Shown here: positions 54,861 through 64,000 of the stretch, one piece after another
How positions within the stretch are numbered: the stretch's first letter is position 1
How the letters are laid out: the number at the start of each line of letters is the position of its first letter
Assembly: GCA_016630955.3 (NCBI GenBank)
Contig: CM049986.1
Span: forward strand, 1,302,001 to 1,366,000
Source of the DNA: Didymella arachidicola
Taxonomy: Eukaryota > Ascomycota > Dothideomycetes > Pleosporales > Didymellaceae
DNA length: 64,000 nucleotides
Direction of reading: 5' to 3'
The notes under the pieces: model-generated
Database searches by the model: none
Told to the model about the DNA's origin: nothing
The model's input: the letters and a program-made list of their open reading frames with translations, nothing else
Made by a program: the position numbers and the translations under genes

Positions 54861-57800
54861 TCAGTGCTCCACGTGTGACCAAAGCGTGAGACAACCGCAC
54901 TGCCCAGCCCGATACAGCCCCGGAAATCTCCCACCCTCCACTTCAAGCAACTCCCTTGGTCTACCCTCTTCAACAATACACCCCTTGTCCAGCACCACAA
55001 CCTTGTCCACAAAATCGACCAACAACTCCAACCTGTGAGCCACAGCTACAATCGTATATGCCGCAAACTCCCTTCCAATGATCTCATGCATCAGAACCTC
55101 TGTATCATGATCGACAGAGCTACTAATCTCATCCAGCAATAACACTCCACCATCTCTGCCTGAAACCCGCATCCGTGCTCGCCGACGATAGATAGTCCGT
55201 CCAAGGCTGAAGAGCTGTTGCTGACCCGCACTCAATTGGTCGCCGGATATCGGTGCGTTAAGCCCGCCTTGTGCAGCAACAAAAGCAGAGAGCTGCACCA
55301 TACCAAGGATGGCAACGCATTCAGGGTCCGAGATAGTGTCGGTCGGATCGACGTTCGATTTTATCGTGCTGCCGTCAGGGAGGAAGACGCACTCTTGCGG
55401 CACGGCGATTATCCGTGATCGTAGGGTTGTACGATCTACGGTGAGTATGTTGATATCATCAATTGTGAAAGTGAGACCGGGGGTTGGCGTGGGGTCGAGG
55501 AGGCGTAAGAGGAAGAGCATCAGGGAGGACTTCCCGCTTTTTTGAGTCAGTGACGGGCCGATGAACGTGCGGAAGTTGGGTTTATGTGTACCTCCCAGTT
55601 CGGCCGCAGACGGCGATCTTCTCGCCTGCGCCGATGGTGAGCGAGATGTCCTTCAGTGCTAACACTGCTCCCTCGCAACCGAGCGAAATTGTTGAACTGT
55701 AAGATGTTAGCATTTCCGACTACTGCATGCACGTAACACTTACTTGTGTGATGCGGATACATGTTTAAGCACCATGGAGCCATTTTTGGGCCAGTCTGCC
55801 GGAGGCTCGAAGTCTTCGCCAGGCTGATGCTCAGACGAAACCTTGTCGCTGAAAGTTTTCAGGCGGCTTACTGCGCCGATAGATGTCTCAAGAGCCGTGT
55901 AGCAGAAGATCAGAGCTGTAGCAATCTCGCTGAATGACATCAAAGAAACCAGGGAGGCGCCAGTGAATCCAGCACTAGTCTTCAGCTGCGTGGCCAGACT
56001 AAGTAAACCAACTGCCAGAAAGGCAACAAGAAGATTTAAAACCAGCATAAGACATTGCTGAATCATTGCTAAAAGGTACGCAGGCCGCTGCGAAGTGTCT
56101 AGTAGCTTAAGGTTGTGCATGCGTTCGGCATCGATCCAGCCAAAAGCACGGATGGTGGTAAGTCCCTTAATCGTATCGATGAAGTGAGTACTGCGCTTAT
56201 TGTTAGTAAGGTCAACGTACTCGGATCTACGTGGTACTGACTACAGGGGACTCTTAGCCTCCAAGTCCAGTAATCGAAGTTGCCTTGAAGTTCGAAGGTA
56301 GAACATCTGAATGCAGTAACCGATGGCTATCAGGAAAGGATACGAAGCGGCAAGATAGGGTGATGCCAGTGCTATCACGAGCCCAGATCCAACGATGGTC
56401 GCTATATTAGCTAGTACATTCAATAAGTACATCGACAGCTCACTGTCAATGATCGTGGTGTCCTGGGAGAACAGGTTGGTAATAGTACCAGTGTCTGTCG
56501 CAGTGAACAACCGAAGCGGTGCATGCATAACAGTCCACAAAGCCCTGTGGTGCAGCTCGCGACCAACGTCAAGGGTCATAGGTACGAACGCTGTCCAAGC
56601 AATAATCGAAACTCCGATCACAATCATAGAGCTGACAGCTCCATAGATACCGAGGTAGAAGCTGTTCGATTGAGCCAGCGAGTCATTCGCCCACAGACCA
56701 ACCCAGACAGTCGGAAGTTGCCCGCCCGTGGCATATACAACACAGCCTGCGATCAATGTCACCAACCAAATTTTGTTCATGCTGTTGATGTAATGCTTGT
56801 AGACTTTCCAGTCGCCGAGTTGCCGGGAGCGATCATCTAGCGCCTTGGAGATTGCATCTTCAGACTTGGGACGGACTGTTTTCACAGTGGAAGGTATGTT
56901 TTCAGTGGCATGGATTCCTAGGTCCAAATGCTCGGCTGAACTCTCAAGTATTGCCGCTTCAGCCTGATTTCGCTTCAAGATTGAAGGAGGTCCCTGCTCA
57001 ACAATGGTACCTTGGGATCCGAGGATGATAATATGATCGGCGAAAGAAGCATGGCGAATAGAGTGTGTGCACACGAGTGCAGTCGTGCCCCGTCTACGCA
57101 GAAGACCTGTGGGACCGAGCGCGCGATCAAATATTCTGGCAGCCGTGATGTTGTCAAGACCAGAAAATATGTCATCTAGTACAAGAAACGAAGCCTTGTC
57201 GTATAGAGCTCTAGCCAGCGACACTCTTGCCTTCTGACCTCCGCTCAGAGAAGTTCCGTTGGTTCCGATGTTGGTGTCCTGGCCATCTGGCAAAGTGGCA
57301 ATGTCCTCGGTCAACGCCGCAGTCCAAACCACCTCATTGAATCGAGCCTGATCGAATGCGAGATGTCCTATAACGTTTTGACGAAGTGTGCCACTAACAA
57401 GGAATGGCACCTGGTCACAGAACGCCACTGAAGATACTGACGGATGCAATCTGCAATCACCGGCAGCAATCGAAATTTCTCCAAGAATCGCTTTGCAGAG
57501 CGAGGATTTGCCACTGGCGACGGGGCCAAGAACAAAGGTGAGATGCGAAAACGGAAGGCTGATGTTGACATCCCTTAGGACGATTTGTCCAGTGTTCCAC
57601 GCAAACATGCCGTTGTTGATGGAGAAGGCCGTTTCATGAGGCGAATCCTGAGAACGTGTCGCACCATTCTGCTGAAGCTCAAGTGCAGTGGCGGACTGCA
57701 TTTGAGGAGGAAACGATGAGACTGAAGAAAATCGGCCTGTCCTTTGCTCGCTCCTAGCAAAGCGAAAATCTTGTCGAGGTTCGCTTTCAAGGTACTCTTG

Positions 57801-59511
57801 AATTCGCGCAAGGCAAGTGATTGCGGAAAGCACACCCGGAACTCCCTGGAAAAATGATGAGAGCGGAGCGGTAAGAAGTACTAGATATGCAAGAGACTCG
57901 TATGTCGCAGTTACGTCCAAGACGTTTCCTGCCAAGGCGAATGCGAGGACAGCGGACAAAGATTGCGGGACGAAGGAGACCATCGAAGTCAGGACTAGAA
58001 TAACGCGGTATCTGTTGCCAACCCGAAGCTCCTCTACACGAAGCTCTTGAACCAGCTCCTCTATAGTCGGGGCGATGCCTGAGATCTTTACTTGCTTGAC
58101 CTTTGTGATGACTTTAGAAGTCATCCCCACTCTAGACTGTATCTTCGCCATCCACAATGCCTGGGTCTTTGCGGAGGCACGGCCGAGCCATATCATAGTC
58201 AATCCGCAACACAGCACAGCGACGACAGGTGCAAGGAAGGCAGAGCCAAGTTTACGCTGAAGTAGCCAGCAGCCTAATCCCACCTGAAGCATGTCTGCCC
58301 AGAAGTCATGCATCTTCTCTATGCCTGATGTCACACGTTCGATGTCAGTGCTCATAAGGGTAATCGCGGCAGAGCTGTCTCCGGCAAGGCTCGGCAATTC
58401 AGTTGTCTTCGCATAGATGGTAGAGACTAGGCAGCCACGGGCCATGGCCACTACTCGTTGAGAGAAGTAGGCATAGAATGCTCGCGAGAGTGCAATGCCG
58501 GTGTAGATGATAGCTGAAGCGCCAATTAAGCCAAAACCATCTGCTGTTGCAGCGTCCTGTCCCTTGTGTACCAGTGTACTTAACACAGAGGCAATGAAGA
58601 ACGGCTGACTAAACGTGAAGCCTAAGAGGACCAGTCGAGGCAGCACAGGTAAAAGAATTGGACCGAGGAGAGCGTTGCCGAGGGCCTTGGCTAGACGGAA
58701 TCTAGAAGATGCAGTCTTGCGGAAACACGCACTTAGCTGATCGTGCATCTTTTCAGACAAGAGACTCTCATCTAGGCTATACAGGCTGTTCATCGATAGA
58801 ACGGATGAATAGCCAGCCACAAAGAGCCGAGTCAACCAAGTGAACAGGCCGAGATCGAAAAAACCGCTACTCTCCTCCGGACTGTGTTTCTCTGAGTTCC
58901 GATGCAGCCATGCTGTCTTCTTCTTCGATTCGAAGAGCAATATCAGGACCTTGAATGCCACTGTCGCTGTGAACATCCTGGCATTCGTATCCGTAGCGTG
59001 AGAGGTGACCGAAAGCCATAAGGTCCTTGCATGGGCAGCATCGAGAAGCAGAGTCAGGAGCAAGTAGATAGACAACAGCATCGACGGTCTTCGTGTTCTA
59101 CCATGTTCCAGATACGAGACGGGAACAGTCAGCGCTGAAGCCACGAAGCAGAGACTACTCGACGCCAGTAAGGTTCCATTATGAAATTGTCGTTGGAGGA
59201 TCGCCAGAAAGATCAGTCGCGAGAACTGAAGCGCTGTGAAAGCAACAAGAACAACCTGCACATTCTTAGCTTCAAAAAAGGGCTTCTTATTTTCAACTAA
59301 CAAGTTTCGCGATCAGAAAGAATCTCGCATCCAAAATTCGTTTCCGCTTGTAGAGCTGTAGGCACCTGAGGAAGGCGATAGTAACGAACAGTAAGCTGGG
59401 CACAAGCGAAAAGATGATGAGCTCGAATTTGAAGGTAAAATCGAAGTCGTTGCGGCAGCCTTTGACGACAGGGCCAAAGCCATCATCATTGAGGCAATCC
59501 GTGACTGCCAT
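54861..59511 (-). CDS. ABC transporter, ABCC/MRP type
   Basis: Full-length multidrug-resistance-associated exporter of about 1482 residues in five exons (59511-59302, 59255-56245, 56190-55744, 55696-55592, 55536-54861); all introns are GT-AG and phases agree throughout. Architecture is TMD0-TMD1-NBD1-TMD2-NBD2. NBD1 has Walker A GPVASGKSS, signature LSGGQKAR and Walker B FLVLDDIFSGLD. NBD2 has Walker A GRTGSGKSS (split by the last intron), signature LSAGQQQ and Walker B GGVLLLDEISSSVD, where both NBDs carry an acidic residue after the Walker B aspartate. The NBD1 Asp in place of Glu (LDDIF) is common for ABCC NBD1 and implies one degenerate site. Substrate unknown; no secondary-metabolite enzymes lie beside it. 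Confidence 0.9.
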
Positions 59512-60128
59512 TTTATGCTAAGACATCTCTTGGCCTCAAATCTGATGCCAGTTATATAAATGTATGTGCATAATGCTGCTGCCTGAGCACCTCATCAGAT
59601 CCATCATGCGCGTCAGATTTGGGGTTTAGCTTCCTGTGATGCAATTGGCAGGAGGTAACGGGCCAGCGCTTGTCAGAATGCCGATCAGACAGGGCGCACA
59701 TGGAAGATGTTGCGCTGGCAGCATAAACTATTGCACTACTGTATATCATTGTCGGTTGCAGAAGAAACGCAAGTAGGGTTTGTGAAGACGGAGATGTGAG
59801 AGGAATCGCCGTGAGCTGAGGGACTGGTGACGCCCAAAAATGGGGCAAACGCGGTGGTCCGAGCACCCTGGGCCGCTGTCATCGAACGCGTCCACGGGTG
59901 CTCCTACGACCACGTCAGGAGCACTTCCGACGCTCCAACACACTGATGTGTGCTGAATTGGCTCGCGTGTAGTATAGAGTGAGATGTTTGGCTCACATCG
60001 CCTGCTACCCTTAATTAGGATAAGCATGCAAGGCACTAGCCTCGAGCTTAGGCGACTTCGTACTTTACAGTATTCTTTGAATATTGATCAGCCGACGACA
60101 CCAACGCTCAGACAGCTCTCTTTCTATC
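59512..60128. other. Intergenic, 0.6 kb, divergent promoters
   Basis: Between the ABC transporter start (-) and the F-box/C2H2 gene start (+). Overlapping minus-strand frames at 59552-60036 lack domains. No clear regulatory site recognised. Confidence 0.45.
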
Positions 60129-61472
60129 ATGTCCTGGGATCTTAATCTCTGTATGCAATACTGGGATATGGTTCTTGTCCCCTTCCATTACTTCGTCAGA
60201 CTAAAGCCGCAACTTACCGCACGGGAAACAAGCCCGTGTTTTCCCTTCCTTCGCCTACCTGTCGATATCCAGCTCATTATTTACGAGTTCTGCGATGCGC
60301 CGACGCTGTTCCAATTGATGTGGACATGTTCGCGCACGCGCTGTCCACCAAAGAAGCTGTTCTGGAACGATGAATCTGAGGGCTATTGGTATCACTGTCG
60401 AGATAATCACCTATTCGAGTATTGCCCTAGTAGCTATACATTCTTACGGCACTGCCCAGACTTCGCGTACCGGATCACTAGGGTGGAGATTGAGCTGATC
60501 CGGCTTGAATTTCACTTTCGAGGGGACGATGAAGGTCGGAAGCTGGCGAACACAACCACAAAAGCAACAGACTTTTGGATCAAAGTCGAGAAGATTTTCC
60601 CGTCAGTCGAGAAAGTTGTGCTGACCGGCTGTGAACCACGAGAGACTGGCCCCCCACCCCCTGAAGAGATAGAAGAAGACTACACCATCATCGAGACTGT
60701 CGTGCAATGCGCACCCGCTCGCGTCGACGTTCTCATCGCTTTCGTGGCCTTTCCAAATCTCGAAAAAGGTAGACCACCGCGCCACACGCTATGGCGAGCC
60801 GGCAATCGTGCACAAGCGTGGGAAATACTCGACGCAGACTGGAAACCGACTCGTGTATTGCTTCCTGATCGCCAATGGACTGTGTCTCCGCTGGGAGATT
60901 TCATGAGGTTTACTCGAATGTACAATGCGGTGATTCTCGAGATGCGCGGCATAGTGTGGTTGATGGTCGAATCGTACGCACGATACGCGGTACAAGGCAT
61001 CATACGCTGTCCGCGCTCGGATTGCTCCGAGGCATACACAGAGCGCGGCTCGTGGAAGCAGCATCTTTTTGAATCTGGGCATGGACACTTTGACATCAGG
61101 CGCCAGTGTGATGAAGAGCTCATGGCGCAGCTCTTTTGCTACAAACACACACCTAGTATCGAGAGGCTGGCTATCGAAGCACGTCAACGGCGCATGGACG
61201 CTCTGATTTTGGGGGCAGCAAAGATTCAGCGACGAGTCGGGCATGGGTGGGGACTTCCTGGAAGTGAGCAGAGAAAGCTGTTTGAGGAAGAGTTCAAGGC
61301 ACAAATGAGAAACGAGAGTCTTTACGCCCCGGCTGAGCCAAGTCGCAACGAGTTGAGCCCAGCGGAGCAGTACATGCTTGACTTTTACATGTGGTTCGAT
61401 CGGGGTCACGTTTATCATGGGTGTTCAGACACTGAAGATGAACATGTCTGCTATGGGAGCCCAACACTTTAA
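60129..61472 (+). CDS. F-box-like protein with C2H2-like element, unknown function
   Basis: 447 residues, single exon, start MSWDLNL (upstream frame begins only with TTG). Residues about 35-75 contain FLRLPVDIQLIIYEFCDAPTL, an F-box-like helix, followed by a cysteine-bearing stretch. A single C2H2-like element occurs around residues 300-325 (CPRSDCSEAY ... WKQHLFESGH). Between them is a folded-looking region with VEKVVLTGCEP and alternating strands, reminiscent of fungal F-box proteins of unknown target. The C-terminus is acidic. I infer a ubiquitin-ligase adaptor at most; no homologue can be named. Confidence 0.65.
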   Translation: MSWDLNLCMQYWDMVLVPFHYFVRLKPQLTARETSPCFPFLRLPVDIQLIIYEFCDAPTLFQLMWTCSRTRCPPKKLFWNDESEGYWYHCRDNHLFEYCPSSYTFLRHCPDFAYRITRVEIELIRLEFHFRGDDEGRKLANTTTKATDFWIKVEKIFPSVEKVVLTGCEPRETGPPPPEEIEEDYTIIETVVQCAPARVDVLIAFVAFPNLEKGRPPRHTLWRAGNRAQAWEILDADWKPTRVLLPDRQWTVSPLGDFMRFTRMYNAVILEMRGIVWLMVESYARYAVQGIIRCPRSDCSEAYTERGSWKQHLFESGHGHFDIRRQCDEELMAQLFCYKHTPSIERLAIEARQRRMDALILGAAKIQRRVGHGWGLPGSEQRKLFEEEFKAQMRNESLYAPAEPSRNELSPAEQYMLDFYMWFDRGHVYHGCSDTEDEHVCYGSPTL

Positions 61473-61874
61473 GGTACAAGTGTAGTTTCATAGAAAGACA
61501 GCCACGTCCAACCGGCGCCCGGCCTCCACCATCGATCGCACCCTCGACAGCACACCTGGCAAAGTGTCTGCATCATGTCATTCTGCCACTGCAACATGCC
61601 TTTGCCGATGCGCAACCATCATCAAAGGCATTTCACGCTGCAGTCGTGCGGTGTCAACACAGCAGATTAGATCTTTATTTGGGACCGGACTTGCAGCATG
61701 CTTGTCCGCCACATCACCCGTACGCTGAATGCCACAAAGAATTGAGGCTAAGCCACAGCAGCAGACATTAATAACGTCCTCCTCGATCAAACGATGCAGA
61801 GATATAGGCGGAATGTGGATCGGTGCCATCAAGTATTTGCCATAGCGCGACCAACCTCTAATCTGGTCTTCGCA
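61473..61874. other. Intergenic, 0.4 kb, convergent 3' flanks
   Basis: Between the F-box/C2H2 gene (+) and the HET-caspase gene (-). No supported gene or repeat. Confidence 0.5.
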
Positions 61875-64000
61875 TCACGCCCGCTTTTCCGTCGCCCACT
61901 TCCTCCACTTTGCGAAAGCGTATTTTGCCAAAGCTACTTTTCGGGCTTGCTGTAAGTTCGTTGGAGCGGACTGCATACTCACCCAATCGATCGCACGTAT
62001 GCCAACAAGTGTCTTCTTGCGAGCCAATTCTGCCAATCCTCTAGCAAGGGACTCAATCTGTTGCTCGTTGAGCTCCTCGTCTCGAAGGTTAAAGCTCAGA
62101 GTCAAACGTCCCTTATGCGGCTGTGCCTGAGCAGTGATACGGGGCATTTCCCTCAAGGGCGCGAGTATTATATGGCGCTCGTTATTTAGGAGATTCCACA
62201 GATACGGTTTATTTACCCTTCTGGCATCTAAGCGAATTCGCTGATTGAGCTGGAACGTGGACAGGGTTCGTGGTCCTGATTCTGATCCTGCGGTAAAATC
62301 TTTCAGATGGTCGATCAGGCTACGCGTGAACGACGAGTCACCTGGTGCCGGCGTAGTGTCATCGATTGCACATGCCGACAGCAGCTCGAAACGCTTCGAC
62401 GTTCTTTCACCCAAACCTCGGCTCTTCGGCAGGTTACTTGTTGCATAGCAGGCGTCGAGGATTATCAAAACGTCACTTTCGACCTCCTCGGAGCGGAGAA
62501 TACTCTCAGCCTTGTGCCAATTGGCACTTGCATCTTTCGCTAAGCCCCTCGCTCTGGCTGGATCTACGGTCGCTGACAGCTGCAGGTATCCGTAGAACTC
62601 CGAGTAAACAGCGTGGCCAGAGTAGAATACGACGAGCAAATTGTTCGGTCCGTCATTGTCCTCGATGAATTTTGTGATGCAGCCATTCAGCTGCAGCTGA
62701 GTTTTGGTGGCTACGGCAAGCTCGGTGATTTGGGTTTGGAAATGGAATTTGTCACGGAAGACAGCCTCAAGTTCCCTGACCTACGTATGGTCAGTAAAAA
62801 GGATCCCAATACCGTATATTCTGTGTTCCAGGGAAATTACTGTAGTCTTCACTCACCTCAGATCTAGTCTTCAGCTCATCCAAGTAGTCAGCCCATTTCA
62901 ACAGCAGAACGGCGACATGGGAATATCCTTCAGGCATTTCTAAGTTCTTGGCAATAGCTTCATCCCACCAGTTTCGCATGTCTGCTGCTCTCGTAACTCT
63001 CTCCTCATTGTAGAGAGCCTCAGTCTCAGGCTCGATAAGGTACATCGGGTTCGATTGATTCTGCACTGTCCCTGGTGACTGGTCGATCGACTCATCTTGA
63101 AATTCATCAAGCTCTGCCGGGCTCATTGGGCGTTCCGAGCCCGTTGGACTGGATTGAATGGACAAATCAGCGACGGCTTGACGTTTCAGGTCTGGCGCAT
63201 CAGTCGGACTCCCAGGTTGGCTGTCGAAAGCCTTGCTCGCTGTGCGCTTAGTGGATGCCTCTGGAAAATCCACAGACCGTGGAGGCTCACTTTCGACGAT
63301 GAACTTCAGCGAGGTAGGCGATATAGTGGGTTTTGATCCTGCGCCGAGTGGCTCTTCATCGTCTTCCATGTCCACACGAACTTTGTGAAATCGCCTCAGA
63401 GCTCTTTTGTATCCTTCACCGTACAATAGTGGCATGCAGATATCGAACAAGCCTAATATGGAGTAGGCTTTGTCCTCATCGCGTGTTGTCTTTCTGTTCT
63501 CAGCCCAAGAGAGACGCTGTTGGACTGAGAATCTTTCAAGCGGCCATGGCGGGTTTTGGAGAGCTTCCAAGCGGATACGGGTAATCTCATGGATATCTTG
63601 CCGAAGCGTGGTTTTGTCCCCAAGTCGCACGCCGTTCTTGGAATAGAATTCGACAACTCTTGGAGCGAGTAACTCTTGAAGTGTCCAGCCTCGAGTAAAC
63701 CATCTGCTTCGACGGAAAGCTGGTTTCCACGAAGGGATAAGGTATTGCTCGCCTGGCTCGGGCAAGACTTCAGGTGCATCTGTAGTGACGTCGGAAAGGT
63801 ATACGTAGCACTTCCTCGACCCTTGGTACCAGCGAAACATGGAATTAATCGCTTCTTGCAGTTCCGCGCTGCTGCCTTTATCGATGCAGCAAGTATCCAC
63901 CCAAAAGTGGCTGAGTCCATCTCGCGCAGCTGCTTGCGCACAGAAGCGAAGTTTGTCGTAGCCAGACTTGGTCTTGCCTCTACCCTTGGCTACATCTTTG
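61875..64000 (-). CDS. HET-domain protein fused to a caspase-like domain (5' end beyond window)
   Basis: Partial gene: the frame is open to the right edge, so the N-terminus is missing. Visible exons are >64000-62857 and 62780-61875, joined by a 76-nt intron (GTGAGT, TACTGAC branch, CGTAG). The first part is a HET domain: FWVDTCCIDK, INSMFRWYQGSRKCYVYLSD, RSRWFTRGWTLQELLAP, AYSILGLFDICMPLLYGEG. A disordered Ser/Pro/Glu linker follows (about 120 residues), then after the splice a caspase-like fold with VVFYSGHAVY (catalytic His at 62613-62615) and LIILDACYA (catalytic Cys at 62448-62450). The residue after His is Ala where peptidase C14 proteins usually have Gly. HET domains trigger incompatibility cell death; caspase-like domains occur in fungal death-related proteins. 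No NACHT or repeat domain is seen. At least 683 residues lie in the window. Confidence 0.85.

Overview
This 64 kb window is nuclear DNA of a filamentous ascomycete (Pezizomycotina, most likely Dothideomycetes or a close relative). The evidence is short 41-78 nt spliceosomal introns (GTRNGT donors, CTAAC/CTGAC-like branch points, YAG acceptors), few or no introns in most genes, a HET-domain gene, Fot1/pogo-type transposons and a set of fungal housekeeping genes (ERG6, NTE1, MZM1, ARP9, SLT11, Lunapark, PDB1). There are no bacterial signals, no rRNA, and no tRNA or CRISPR that I could recognise. Exon coordinates were derived by hand from splice motifs, frame continuity and family resemblance, so each intron is a prediction.

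Layout. 0-12 kb is a compact housekeeping block: a Tre2/Vps70-type transferrin-receptor-like membrane protein (-), a FabG-like SDR (-), Lunapark (-) sharing a 222-bp divergent promoter with MZM1 (+), splicing factor SLT11 (-) sharing a 529-bp promoter with ERG6 (+), and pyruvate dehydrogenase E1 beta (+). 12.0-16.6 kb has no convincing gene. 16.6-24.8 kb holds an F-box-like protein, D-arabinose dehydrogenase (ARA2), a carboxylesterase and a C2H2 zinc-finger protein with two heat-shock-element-like sites upstream. 25.2-29.4 kb is a divergent glycine-betaine pair: betaine-aldehyde dehydrogenase (-) and choline oxidase (+) with a ~1 kb shared promoter. Together they would convert choline to betaine aldehyde and then to betaine.

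29.6-33.3 kb is a tandem pair of complete but mutated pogo-superfamily DNA transposons, 25 bp apart. Each has clear TIRs and TA flanks, and each transposase ends in a zinc-knuckle-like motif. Copy 1 has a frameshift and copy 2 a nonsense codon. 34-45.2 kb contains a disordered protein, a Dabb-domain protein, a seven-helix fungal membrane protein (DUF3112-like, with a predicted GC-AG intron), two further membrane proteins and a gene that appears broken by one base in a G-run. 45.8-54.8 kb returns to conserved genes: NTE1 (-) and ARP9 (+) from a 262-bp divergent promoter, then guanine deaminase. 54.9-64 kb holds a full-length ABCC/MRP-type transporter, an F-box-like/C2H2 protein and, running off the right edge, a HET-domain protein fused to a caspase-like domain. 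That last gene is the most unusual in the window and a candidate allorecognition or regulated-cell-death gene.
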